Part shown: positions 53,983 through 62,389 of the stretch, in pieces
Position numbering within the stretch: position 1 is the first letter of the stretch
How the letters are laid out: each line of letters starts with the position of its first letter
Assembly: GCF_028550395.1 (NCBI RefSeq)
Contig: NZ_JAQQKW010000001.1
Span: forward strand, 124,001 to 188,000
From: Asticcacaulis currens
Lineage (GTDB): Bacteria; Pseudomonadota; Alphaproteobacteria; Caulobacterales; Caulobacteraceae
DNA: 64,000 bases
Direction: 5' to 3'
Program-made: the position numbers and the translations under genes
The notes under the pieces: generated by a model
Database searches by the model: none
What the model was told of the DNA's origin: nothing
What the model saw: the letters and a program-made list of their open reading frames with translations, nothing else

Positions 53983-54438
53983 TTATGCCTCGTTGCGCCG
54001 CTCGCTCGCCTTTCCACGAACAGCTAACACCTGCCGATCAGAGGCTCGACGCCGAGGAATCGCACGACCTCGCTGGGCAGCGCGAACATAGTTTCGAAAG
54101 GTCTCCGCATACGCGGGCAGCGTTGCAGCAGCCACACCGATCGCGTCCGCGAGCCAGTCCATTACGCTAGCACTACGTCCAGTAAAAAGCTGAATGATTT
54201 CAATCAAAGCACCTACAAGCAGAACCGATAAAGCCAGGTCTAGCCGACGAATTTTTGGCACAGCGAGCTGCAACATGAATGTCAGCGCGAAGAAGGCTAT
54301 AACGTGCGCTTCCTTATCATTTAATCCAAAAGCTTGCTCGGCACCTTGAAACGGCCCGAGGACGAGGACGCCTACTAGAAGCGAAAGTGCAATTAGGCCA
54401 GACCTCACGAGTAGAACGGCTTTCTCAGCTCGAGGCAT
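53983..54438 (-). CDS. VanZ-like membrane protein, copy 2
   Basis: The frame reaches 54456, but its first ATG is followed by AAGGAG, so the real start is ATG 54436-54438, 9 nt after GGAG. The 151-residue product (MPRAEKAVLLVRSGLIALSLLVGVLVLGPFQG) has about four membrane helices and FGLNDKEAHVIAFFALTF, the VanZ signature. It aligns from its first residue with the protein at 14748 (GL-D-EAH, QL-VP--RR, IEI-Q). The basic C-terminal tail is rich in Arg. Function unknown; VanZ family members are common in polysaccharide loci. Confidence 0.8.
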   Translation of the reverse strand: MPRAEKAVLLVRSGLIALSLLVGVLVLGPFQGAEQAFGLNDKEAHVIAFFALTFMLQLAVPKIRRLDLALSVLLVGALIEIIQLFTGRSASVMDWLADAIGVAAATLPAYAETFRNYVRAAQRGRAIPRRRASDRQVLAVRGKASERRNEA

Positions 54439-54765
54439 TATAAAAATCTCCTTCACTGAAACATTAGCCCGATATGAAAAATAAATAGCTGAAACTTATG
54501 GTTAAATATTTCTTTCCATGCGCATTTCCGATTTAAGAACAGGCTGAAAGCACGTAATTGCTCACGTGGTTGGCGGATTTTGGGTTGAGCGAGGAATCGG
54601 GTTCTGAATCCATGGGGTCATGATGCGTCCTCCGCGACGTTGCCCCCAGGTTTTATCCAAGTTTGGGTCCACCCATCACCCTTCTGACCTGCTCCCCGAA
54701 AATCGAGGCCATTTAAAACTGGAATTTTCCAATTAAGATCCCGCTTGCGGGATGAGGAGAACTTC

Positions 54766-55032
54766 ATGAAGAAGTCGAAGTTCACGGAGTCGCAAATTGC
54801 GTTCATCTTGAAGCAGGCAGATGACGGCGTGGCGGTCGCCGAGGTCTGTCGCAAGGCCGGCATATCGGACGCGACGTTCTACAATTGGCGTAAAAAGTAC
54901 GCTGGATTGATGCCGTCAGAGATGCGGCGAATGCGCCAACTGGAAGAAGAGAACGCGAAGCTGAAACGGATTGTCGCGGATCTGTCGCTTGATAAAGCCA
55001 TGTTGCAGGATGTTCTCGCAAAAAAGCGCTGA
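54766..55032 (+). CDS. IS3-family OrfA
   Basis: An 88-residue helix-turn-helix protein (MKKSKFTESQIAFILKQADDGVAVAEVCRKAGISDATFYNWRKKY) with a heptad-repeat tail (MRRMRQLEEENAKLKRIVADLSLDK), the classical OrfA of the IS407 group. The frame begins at 54745, but ATG 54766 is the family start. Near its 3' end an AAAAAAG run (55020-55026) allows -1 frameshifting into orfB. Confidence 0.93.
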   Translation: MKKSKFTESQIAFILKQADDGVAVAEVCRKAGISDATFYNWRKKYAGLMPSEMRRMRQLEEENAKLKRIVADLSLDKAMLQDVLAKKR

Positions 55033-55064
55033 GGCCTGCCGCCAGACGTGAGCTTGTTGACCGG

Positions 55065-55865
55065 GTGATTGCCACCTGGCAGGTGTCAGTCCGAAGAGCC
55101 TGTCGGGCACTTCGGATTGATCGCCCGATGTACCTCTACAAGCCGCGCACAGGTGATCAGGCCGACCTGAAAAAGCGGATTACAGAGATCGCCCAAACTC
55201 GAGTTCGGTATGGCTACAGGCGCATACATGTGCTCCTCGTACGTGAAGGCTGGGTCGTTAATCCGAAACGAATCTACAGGCTTTACAACGAATTGGGCCT
55301 TCAGCTCAGGAAGAAACCACCCAAGCGTCGCGTGAAGGCCAAACTTCGGGAGGATCGCCGTGAAGCCACGCGTCACAACGAGACCTGGGCCATGGACTTT
55401 GTCCACGATCAGCTCTGCACCGGCCGGAAATTACGCATATTGACTGTCGTGGACACGTTTTCCCGCTTTTCGCCGGCGATTGACCCCCGCTACACTTACC
55501 GCGGCGAAGACGTCGTACAGACCTTGGAAAATGTCTGTAAGCGCGTCGGCTATCCAAGGGTCATTCGGGTTGATCAGGGCTCGGAATTTATCTCTCGCGA
55601 CCTTGACCTTTGGGCTTATCAGAAGGGAGTTACGCTCGACTTTTCGCGGCCTGGAAAGCCGACAGATAACGCCTTTATCGAGTCTTTCAACGGCAAGTTC
55701 CGAACGGAGTGCCTGAACGCGCACTGGTTCATGAGCCTTGACGACGCCCGTGAAAAGATGGAGTCTTGGCGTAAGGACTACAATGAAGTCCGACCCCATA
55801 GTGCCATAGGCAATAAACCCCCGATATCACTCGTGTCCGGCTCCGAGGCGCTCGCCGCACACTGA
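55065..55865 (+). CDS. IS3-family OrfB transposase
   Basis: A 266-residue DDE transposase from GTG 55065. The frame is open from the AAAAAAG slippery site, where the fused OrfAB would continue KALRPAARRELVDRVIATWQ. It has an HTH_21-type region (YGYRRIHVLLVREGW) and an rve domain with WAMDFVHDQL (first Asp), IRVDQGSEF (second Asp) and DNAFIESFNGKFR (Glu). No disruption is seen, so the element could be mobile. Confidence 0.94.
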   Translation: MIATWQVSVRRACRALRIDRPMYLYKPRTGDQADLKKRITEIAQTRVRYGYRRIHVLLVREGWVVNPKRIYRLYNELGLQLRKKPPKRRVKAKLREDRREATRHNETWAMDFVHDQLCTGRKLRILTVVDTFSRFSPAIDPRYTYRGEDVVQTLENVCKRVGYPRVIRVDQGSEFISRDLDLWAYQKGVTLDFSRPGKPTDNAFIESFNGKFRTECLNAHWFMSLDDAREKMESWRKDYNEVRPHSAIGNKPPISLVSGSEALAAH

Positions 55866-55869
55866 GCCC

Positions 55870-55971
55870 TAACCCCCGGAAATTCTAGTTTCGGGTGGCC
55901 AAGAAATGGGGAGCAGGTCATAACCCCCGGAAATTCTAGTTTCGGGTGGCCAAGAAATGGGGAGCAGGTCA
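55870..55971. repeat. Two tandem 51-bp repeats at the right end of the IS3 element
   Basis: Two identical 51-bp units (55870-55920, 55921-55971), each starting TAACCCCCGGAAATT and ending GGGGAGCAGGTCA. Both are diverged versions of the true 52-bp terminal repeat that follows at 55972, so the right end carries three end-like sequences in a row and the left end only one. Confidence 0.95.
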
Positions 55972-56127
55972 TTAATTGGAAAATTCCAGTTTTAAATGGC
56001 CTCGATTTTCGGGGAGCAGGTCACTTCGTCTACCAGCCCAAACCGGGACAGACGATTTTCGAGATTTGCCCTAGCATGTCGTCACCAAGTCGCTGCGGGC
56101 CAACACAGGGCACAACCACCATTGCGT

Positions 56128-56877
56128 CTATTTGAATCTATACTCTGGATTCAGAACTATAAAAAATGTACAGACGATAATCCGAAAGTCACCTACCAGA
56201 GACCACGTTCGGATATATTCCCGATCCGAGCGGACACGACTTACTACATCATTTGGAGTACGAATCTCCCCCCGAAAGCCGCGGATTTGTGCCAACCCGG
56301 TCAGACCTGGCCGAGCGAGAAATCTCTGTTCGTACCCCTCAACCAACTCTGCGAACATCTCGTCATGGACAAGGGCGTGTGGCCTTGGTCCAACAAGCGA
56401 CATTTCACCTTTTAGGACGTTTATCACCTGAGGGAGCTCGTCCAGACTTGAACGGCGCAGGAAGTGCCCGATTGCGGTAATTCGGGCATCTCCCGCTACT
56501 ACCTGCCTTACCGACGCTCCATCCTCCATACAGTGCATAGAACGAAACTTGTATATCGAGAACTTTTTCCCATTTAGGCCACTGCGCGTTTGACGGAATA
56601 GAACCGGCCCCTTGCTATCCAGCTTAATGGCGAGAGCAATGAAGACCAGAGCAGGAAGCAGAAAAAAAAGAACAAGGCCGGCGAGGAGAAAATCGATCAT
56701 GCGCTTAGAGACACTCATCCCCACTTCAGATTGAAGCGAGGGTTGCAGGCAATCACCTGGACCTGAGTTTCCAAAAATGCTGCCAGAATGCATATCGAAA
56801 TTTCTCATTGTCTTGCTCGTCTCGACTTTCATTGTCGCAAAGCGGGATAAAACCCCCTTCATTTGGATAGTCAGCAC
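56128..56877 (-). CDS. Undecaprenyl-phosphate sugar-1-phosphate transferase, second copy
   Basis: A priming transferase of up to 249 residues. A hydrophobic helix (RMIDFLLAGLVLFFLLPALVFIALAI) precedes RQTRSGLNGKKFSIYKFRSM, then [40 protein letters not shown] and GLTGLAQIRGFRGE. It is in the same family as 16230, but GPRPHAL and the C-terminus are closer to the WcaJ/PssA type, so it may load a different sugar. The first 50 residues are poorly conserved, and a start at the internal ATG giving MSVSKRMIDFLLAG is possible. It stands alone next to the IS3 element. Confidence 0.9.
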   Translation of the reverse strand: MLTIQMKGVLSRFATMKVETSKTMRNFDMHSGSIFGNSGPGDCLQPSLQSEVGMSVSKRMIDFLLAGLVLFFLLPALVFIALAIKLDSKGPVLFRQTRSGLNGKKFSIYKFRSMHCMEDGASVRQVVAGDARITAIGHFLRRSSLDELPQVINVLKGEMSLVGPRPHALVHDEMFAELVEGYEQRFLARPGLTGLAQIRGFRGEIRTPNDVVSRVRSDREYIRTWSLVGDFRIIVCTFFIVLNPEYRFK

Positions 56878-57378
56878 TAATTGTGCCAGTCACAGTATGA
56901 GACTACCATCCGGAGCAGAATGCAGGACTCTCGGAAGTTGATCGGAAATAATTCACCTTATTCCCGTCAGCGGACAGCATTAGCAATCTCCCAATAAAAT
57001 CACTTGATTCACTTTGGTTTTTCTGCGGCGAAGCCCGCATTAGGAAAGTCTAAAATGTATTTCTAAACCGCCTTAGTGGCTTTTCGAGCAGGTACCATGA
57101 GAGTTCCGCACCTGCGACACTCAGTCATGAAAGCACTATTACCTTCAATGCCCAGGCATATGGTGAGGACGCTCATATTCCGGCGATAAGCCTTTCAACC
57201 CGCGCAGCTACGATTATATGGTAGACATAGATATAGTAACTGATTTTTCGAATATGGACCATCGGCGGCCACGACAACCACCTTGCGTAGGATTCATTAG
57301 GCCGTAAACTCATAAAACGGGTCTTCAATCCGTCTTATGCGTGATTCAAGGCTTCCATTGATTTGGAGGCCTTTTTTG
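56878..57378. other. Intergenic region before the IS5 remnant
   Basis: About 500 bp with no gene recognised. At its right end a hairpin AAGGCTTCC / GGAGGCCTT followed by a run of T (57348-57377) lies directly over the ribosome site of the IS5 orfA. It can stop transcripts entering the element and mask its start, a common way to keep transposase low. The outer end of the IS5 element was not located. Confidence 0.5.
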
Positions 57379-57714
57379 ATGACCCGTCGCCGCTATGAGC
57401 TGACAGAAACAGAACGGGAAATTATTTCGACGCTACTCCCGAACAAGTCTCGCGGCGTCCCTCGTGTTAATGATCGCCGCGTCATCAACGGCATGTTATG
57501 GAGGTTTCGGACAGGCTCGCCATGGGCGGATATTGGGGAACTGTACGGGCCTTCGGCCACCTGCTATCATTGCTTTGTCCGGTGGCGCGAGGCGGGCGTT
57601 TGGGACCGGATTTTAGCCTACATATCAAAGGCCTTTGACGGTGATATCATCATGATTGACTCCTCCTGCGTCCGCGTGCACCAACATGGTGCCACGGCAG
57701 AAGGGGGGCTTTGA
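57379..57714 (+). pseudogene. IS5-family (IS427-like) transposase, first frame
   Basis: From ATG 57379 (GGAGG 9 nt upstream) a product of about 110 residues, MTRRRYELTETEREIISTLLPNK, with the DUF4096-type N-terminal domain (GMLWRFRTGSPWADI, YHCFVRWREAGVWDRI) and IIMIDSSCVRVHQHGATAEGG, which contains the first catalytic Asp. It shifts at a run of six G into the next frame, as is normal for this group. The second frame is truncated, so the element is dead. Confidence 0.88.
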
Positions 57715-57916
57715 CGATGGCTGCATGGGACGTTCCCGTGGCGCGCTGACAATCAAAATCCACGCTGTCGTCGATGCCGAAGGCCGGCCTATCGCGCTAG
57801 GGGTGACGGCCGGGGAGGCTCATGATAGCCAGATGGCCTTGCCCATTCTGACCGCCATGAGGGAAGGTACGATTGTGTTGGGCGACAAAGCTTACGACAC
57901 AAACGCCTTGCGGTAA
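57656..57916 (+). pseudogene. IS5-family transposase, second frame, truncated
   Basis: Continuation of the DDE domain: GFDDGCMGRSRGALTIKIHAVVDAEGRPIALGVTAGEAHDSQ, ending VLGDKAYDTNALR with a stop formed by the joining sequence GGTAAGCG. The part after the DKGYD-like motif, with the final catalytic Glu, is missing. The break point coincides with an IS66 end (57913). Confidence 0.88.
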
Positions 57917-58098
57917 GCGTAAACATGCTCCCATGTTGCGGATCTTATGATTTTTGGATCAGGCGCCGGCTTGATCCGGCTTAAAATTCCAGGGCATGAG
58001 TTCATCGAGACGAGAGACGGCCCAGCGGTCTGCGACGCGCTGAAGGATCTGTGTCAGCCAGGCCTGCGGATTGACCCCACCTCGGTCTGGATGAGTAA
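57913..58098 (-). pseudogene. IS66 TnpC C-terminal remnant and IS66 end
   Basis: On the minus strand a fragment reads GGVNPQAWLTQILQRVADRW followed by AVSRLDELMPWNFKPDQAGA and a stop at 57959-57961, the conserved C-terminus of the IS66 transposase TnpC. Beyond it, 57913-57919 reads GTAAGCG, the usual IS66 terminal sequence. IS66 therefore inserted into the IS5 transposase and was later deleted except for this 190-bp end. Confidence 0.85.
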
Positions 58099-58110
58099 AG
58101 ATCGCCACAG

Positions 58111-58146
58111 AAAGGAGACGGAATTACCTAGCAATTCCTCCTTTTT
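58111..58146 (-). terminator. Hairpin downstream of manC
   Basis: AAAGGAG, CGGAATT and AATTCC, TCCTTT form an imperfect stem at 58111-58146, 40 bp after the manC stop on the minus strand. The T-run (TTTTT) is on the plus-strand side, so it works best for rightward transcripts from the IS remnants, but it may also end manC transcripts. Confidence 0.45.
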
Positions 58147-58185
58147 CTGGAGCAAGGCCGACATAAGCAAAAAGCCCGAGTGAAT

Positions 58186-59259
58186 TTAAACCGTAGTTGT
58201 TTCCTGAATTTCGCGTAGCTTGTTTGCCGCCTCAGCCGCGAGCTTGACGTCCTGCGCCCTCGAGATCGGGGCTACCACGATACCCGAAGGGGTGGATACG
58301 ACCATGATGTCATCTAAACCGATGATGGCCACAGGCGGGCCATCGGCACGGACGAGGCAGTTATGCGCATCAATAAGAATGGCGCTGCCCTGCGCGTGGT
58401 TGCCGCCCCCGTCTTTTGCACCGAGCCGCCACAGTTCGCTGAAGCCGCCGACATCGGCCCAGCCAATGTCGCACGGTGCAGTTGCTGCGCGTTGCGTACG
58501 CTCCATCACGGCGTAGTCTACCGAGATCGAGGGGCAACGTGCAAAGCTCTCGGGCTCCAGCATGCGCGTGTTTCCAGATGCCTCGGCGCCCGCAAAGGCA
58601 TCGCGTGTCGCGACAAGCACGTCTGGTTGATGGGTTTCAAGTTCTTCAAGCATGACCGCCGGCGAGAAGAGGAAGATGCCGGCGTTCCAGTCATATCCAC
58701 CGTCGGCCACATAGCTTTGCGCGGTCTCGAAATTGGGCTTTTCGAGGAAGCGTCGGATCCCAAAAACGCCGTCTGTCAACGCTTCGCCGCGCTGAATATA
58801 GCCAAAGCCAGTCTCAGGAGCGGTCGGCGTGATACCAAAGGTTACGATGCGGTCTTTGGCCACGGGCGCGGCGCGGGAAATAGCGGAACGGAATTCTTCG
58901 GGTTTTGAGATCATATGATCGGCGGGCACCATCAGAACGAGGGCTTCGGGATCAATCTCTTCACCGATAAGAGCCGCAACGGTCGCAACGGCGGCCGTAT
59001 TCCGCGCGAAAGGCTCAAGGACAACAGCCTGCGGCGTAAGCCCAATTGCGTCCAGTTGCGCCACTGCCAGCGCCTCGTGGCTCTTTCCGCAGATAACGAC
59101 GGGCCTCAGGAACTCCGCCCCCGAAAGCCGCAGAGCGGTTTCCTGGATCATGGTGTGCTGGGTCGCCAGAGCATGAAACTGCTTCGGCTGCTCAGGCGTC
59201 GACAAGGGCCAAAGACGGGTCCCCGACCCACCCGACATGATCACCGGCAAAATCTTCAT
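58186..59259 (-). CDS. manC: Mannose-1-phosphate guanylyltransferase
   Basis: A 357-residue nucleotidyltransferase. The signature MKILPVIMSGGSGTRLWPLSTPEQPKQF is at the N-terminus, with EPFARNTAAV, MVPADHMI, FGITPTAPETGFGYI, FLEKPN and WNAGIFLF in the order typical of GDP-mannose pyrophosphorylases. The C-terminal phosphomannose isomerase (cupin) domain of bifunctional AlgA/ManC proteins is absent, so it only makes GDP-mannose from GTP and mannose 1-phosphate. It implies mannose, or fucose derived from it, in the EPS and fits the mannosyltransferase-like GT4 genes. No manB or gmd is in the window. Confidence 0.93.
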   Translation of the reverse strand: MKILPVIMSGGSGTRLWPLSTPEQPKQFHALATQHTMIQETALRLSGAEFLRPVVICGKSHEALAVAQLDAIGLTPQAVVLEPFARNTAAVATVAALIGEEIDPEALVLMVPADHMISKPEEFRSAISRAAPVAKDRIVTFGITPTAPETGFGYIQRGEALTDGVFGIRRFLEKPNFETAQSYVADGGYDWNAGIFLFSPAVMLEELETHQPDVLVATRDAFAGAEASGNTRMLEPESFARCPSISVDYAVMERTQRAATAPCDIGWADVGGFSELWRLGAKDGGGNHAQGSAILIDAHNCLVRADGPPVAIIGLDDIMVVSTPSGIVVAPISRAQDVKLAAEAANKLREIQETTTV

Positions 59260-59432
59260 CTGAAAAGCGTCCTAAAATCGAGCGTTTGGATAATGCACTG
59301 CAATAACGAGGCCATTATGACGCCTGTTGGGGGAGTGAGGCAATAGATCTTTCATCCTATCGGCGACCCTTGGCTTAATGGGGAGTATGCATATAAACGT
59401 AAGTTTTCCATTGGATACCGATCTTTGCCTAG

Positions 59433-61355
59433 CTAACGCAGCTTAATCTGCAACTGCTCTGGATCGGTCTCGAGAACCCGCCTTGGTCTTCGGGGGGATC
59501 TCCTTTTTTCAGCCAGCGGCGGCTCCTCTCTCTCCACGGCTTCTGCATCCTCTTTTTGGGCAGATACGCAGGCTGGTGAAGAAACGAAGGGATTTTGCGG
59601 TGTTTCTTTGGGTTGTGGCTCAATCTGGCGAAACCACAAGCGCAGATCAGACCGGGCCGCCGCCTCAAAGTCCTTCTGGCTTAAATTCACGTCTGGTATG
59701 CGACGCAAGGAAGGGCTTACCGCCTTCAGTCGCTTAATAAACAGAGGCTCGGTGTAATAGTAAGCCTTCTGAGCCCTTATCGGGGGGATAGAATCGAGTA
59801 TCAGGATTGCCTCGTCGGAGCTCATTAATTGCAATTCCTGGGGCAGGCGCAGAGGTCGCTTTTGTGAGCTGGTCCATTGTGAATTCGAAACAGCTGACTG
59901 ACGCTCCATACGAGAGCGCGAGATTTCCTCGATTTGATAATTGCCCAGTCGCTCGCTTAAGCGTTTGGCGTCCTGAGTGTCTCTCGGCGCAAAATGAATA
60001 TGCAAGGCATGATTAGCGCGAAGGGTTCGCGCATCGTGCTCGCCATATAGAGAGTCGAGCTGCGCTGAGCTCTGGATAACGGATAAGAGCCTCAGGCCGT
60101 AACTGGCGATATAGGCACTTGCTTTGGCGAGTATCTCAATCTTTCCCAGCGCGGCAAACTCATCAAGGATCACAAGGCAAGGCACACAAAGCGTGTGATC
60201 ATCCGATGGCTGACGATCGACATTTTGCTGGATGAAACGTGACACGAAGAGATTGAGGATCAGGCCGCCCTGGAGGAGTTCGGCGGGTCCAATCCCAAGA
60301 TAGACGCTCATGGGCTTTCGTCGAAGTTCCCTCAGATCAAAGTCGCTCGCAGACGTCGCAAAGGCGACCTTAGGGTCTGAAAAGACCGTAAGCGGCCCAT
60401 TAAAGGTGGCGAGGATCGAGGTCAGCGTGTTCTCGCTCGTGAGGCAAAAGCGCGCCAGTGCCTCCACGCAGATACGGGTAAAGGGGCCATCCTGAAGCTC
60501 TAAACTTTTACGCGCCAGATAGGTCTTGGGGGCCTCGCCCTGACCGGACACCTCTGCAAAAACATTGGCCATGGTAACGGCGTCGGGCCTTGTTTCCATC
60601 AGGAGAAGAACCACGCCCAGAAACAGGTTGCGTGCCTGTTCGCTCCAGAAGGCATCCTTGTCCTTACCCTGAGGATAGAGGACGTAGGCGATCGCCAGTA
60701 TGTCATTGATGCGATGGGCCGGATCCCGACGGATGGTATCAAGCGGGTTCCAGCGATGGGTCGCCTCGTCTGCGGCAAAGGGATTAAAAAGGTAAACCTC
60801 CTGACCCATGGCGCGTCGAAAGGCTGAGGTCAGATTAAAGTGCTCAAACTTGATATCGACGACGAGAACGGACCCTTCAAAGTCGAGGAGGTTCGGCACG
60901 ACCACCGCCACACCCTTACCCGTTCGCGTCGGCGCGGCGATCATTACGAACTCCTCTCCTGCAAACCGGAGGAGGGCGTTATGGATCTTCCCCACAATGA
61001 TGCCAGAACGAGAAAACAGACCCTTCCGTCTCATCTCGGATGGCCTGGCAAATCGCGCTTCCCCGTGGATGTTCTGCCGCCGCGTATTGAAGACGAGCTG
61101 AGCGATCAGGAGGATTGCAACGCAGACACCTATCGCACTTAGGCCCAGCGCGCGAAGGAGGTCGGCCCGCAACAGGTCTGCGCCTTCGGAGGCAAACCAC
61201 ACTCTCAGCCAGGGAAGTGGGCTGAACGCTGCGGTTAAATGGCCTTGCAGACTGAGATAAAGGAGGCTTGCCAATGACAATGTCAGATAAGCCAGGCCGC
61301 TGACCGCCATGACGGAAATAGTAGCGATGAACCCGATCTCCAAAGGCCGCCTCAC
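59433..61355 (-). CDS. virD4: Type IV secretion coupling protein VirD4
   Basis: A 640-residue TraG/VirD4 ATPase. Two N-terminal membrane helices (about residues 10-35 and 70-88) are followed by GEARFARPSEMRRKGL, Walker A in IAAPTRTGKGVAVVVPN, DIKFEHF, WNPLD and the Walker B CLVILDEFAALG. The C-terminal 60 residues are polar and Pro/Glu-rich. It recruits DNA-protein substrates to the secretion channel at the inner membrane. The start overlaps virB11 by 4 nt. Last gene of the visible vir operon. Confidence 0.95.
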   Translation of the reverse strand: MRRPLEIGFIATISVMAVSGLAYLTLSLASLLYLSLQGHLTAAFSPLPWLRVWFASEGADLLRADLLRALGLSAIGVCVAILLIAQLVFNTRRQNIHGEARFARPSEMRRKGLFSRSGIIVGKIHNALLRFAGEEFVMIAAPTRTGKGVAVVVPNLLDFEGSVLVVDIKFEHFNLTSAFRRAMGQEVYLFNPFAADEATHRWNPLDTIRRDPAHRINDILAIAYVLYPQGKDKDAFWSEQARNLFLGVVLLLMETRPDAVTMANVFAEVSGQGEAPKTYLARKSLELQDGPFTRICVEALARFCLTSENTLTSILATFNGPLTVFSDPKVAFATSASDFDLRELRRKPMSVYLGIGPAELLQGGLILNLFVSRFIQQNVDRQPSDDHTLCVPCLVILDEFAALGKIEILAKASAYIASYGLRLLSVIQSSAQLDSLYGEHDARTLRANHALHIHFAPRDTQDAKRLSERLGNYQIEEISRSRMERQSAVSNSQWTSSQKRPLRLPQELQLMSSDEAILILDSIPPIRAQKAYYYTEPLFIKRLKAVSPSLRRIPDVNLSQKDFEAAARSDLRLWFRQIEPQPKETPQNPFVSSPACVSAQKEDAEAVEREEPPLAEKRRSPRRPRRVLETDPEQLQIKLR

Positions 61356-62389
61356 TCTGCCGCCCTTTCCGTTTTGCGCCGCCAGACCTCCTTTACGACA
61401 CGACGCCGCCCGCCCAAATGTCGCGCGGCGCTCAGATGGACGATAAGGTCGATGTTGAGACGCGCCAGATCAACAAGCTCTGATTTCGAAAACCCAGCCG
61501 CGTCCCGGTTTTCCCGACACATGAGGGCGAAACGCTCAAATGCCTGGGCGCAGGAGCCGGCATGAAACGAAGTGATCGATCCCCGATGCCCTGTTGAGAG
61601 GAGCTTCAGGTAATCAAAGGCTTCGGGCCCCCGAAGTTCCGCCATTAAAACCCGGTCGGGTCGCATGCGCAAAGACGCGGCAATGAGATCACCGGGCGAA
61701 ATCTGTGCACCCGACTGCCCCCCTCTTGAATACAAAAGATGCACACAGTTTTTATGGGCGGGTAGAAAAAGCTCGCGTGCATCTTCGATCGTGATGAGAC
61801 GTTCGTTTGCCGGAATGACCTCACAGAGGCTTTTCATAAGGGTGGTCTTGCCTGAGCCGGTCTCGCCGACGATGGCGAGGTTATCCCCCCGAAGAACGCT
61901 CTTTGTCAGATCATCGACCAGGCTTTCAGACTCCTCGTCAGTATCGGCAGGCTCATGAAAAGAGACAGGATCAACTTCGTCAAACGCGCCCTCCGCCGCC
62001 CATATCGACAGGGGTTTCGAAGTTCGCCAGGGGCGACGAATGGAGAGGGAGACAAGCCCGTCTTCAACGCACGGCGGAATAACGATCTGGACCCGCTCAC
62101 CTTCCGGCAGAACAGCTGAGAGTATAGGCGTACTGGCCGAAAGCGCCTGAGCTGTGAAGGTGGCAATGGCTAAAGAAATCGTCATCAGTCGCTCACCGCT
62201 GAGCGCCTCCGAGATATGGCGCTCCCATCCTTCACCGGTCAAACAAAAAACTTCATAGGGGCGGTTGATGACCAGCTCCTGCAGATCCTCACGACTAAGC
62301 TGCGCCCCCAATGGCTTCAGCATTTCACTGATCATGGCACCCGCAAGAGGCCCATGAACCCCCTCAGCCTGCATTGGGACGATAGACAT
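61352..62389 (-). CDS. virB11: Type IV secretion ATPase VirB11
   Basis: A 345-residue hexameric secretion ATPase. Walker A is IVGETGSGKTTLMKSL, followed by RLITIEDARELFLP, RMRPDRVLMAELRGPEAFDYLKLLSTGHRGSITSFHAGS (Asp and His boxes with Walker B), as in VirB11/PulE proteins. It powers pilus assembly and substrate transfer with VirB4 and VirD4. It overlaps virB10 by 26 nt and virD4 by 4 nt. Confidence 0.95.
   Translation of the reverse strand: MSIVPMQAEGVHGPLAGAMISEMLKPLGAQLSREDLQELVINRPYEVFCLTGEGWERHISEALSGERLMTISLAIATFTAQALSASTPILSAVLPEGERVQIVIPPCVEDGLVSLSIRRPWRTSKPLSIWAAEGAFDEVDPVSFHEPADTDEESESLVDDLTKSVLRGDNLAIVGETGSGKTTLMKSLCEVIPANERLITIEDARELFLPAHKNCVHLLYSRGGQSGAQISPGDLIAASLRMRPDRVLMAELRGPEAFDYLKLLSTGHRGSITSFHAGSCAQAFERFALMCRENRDAAGFSKSELVDLARLNIDLIVHLSAARHLGGRRRVVKEVWRRKTERAAE

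Larger units (their letters stand above)
54685..56023 (+). mobile_element. IS3-family (IS407-like) insertion sequence, intact
   Basis: A 1339-bp element. The terminal 52-bp inverted repeats are perfect (54685-54736 and 55972-56023, starting TGACCTGCTCCCC). A 4-bp target duplication CTTC flanks it (54681-54684 and 56024-56027). It contains orfA and orfB with an A6G slippery site. Two extra end-like repeats sit just inside the right end. Confidence 0.95.

Noticed and set aside
55870-55971. CRISPR-like array or satellite
   Set aside because: There are only two identical units and no spacers, and they match the IS terminal repeat.
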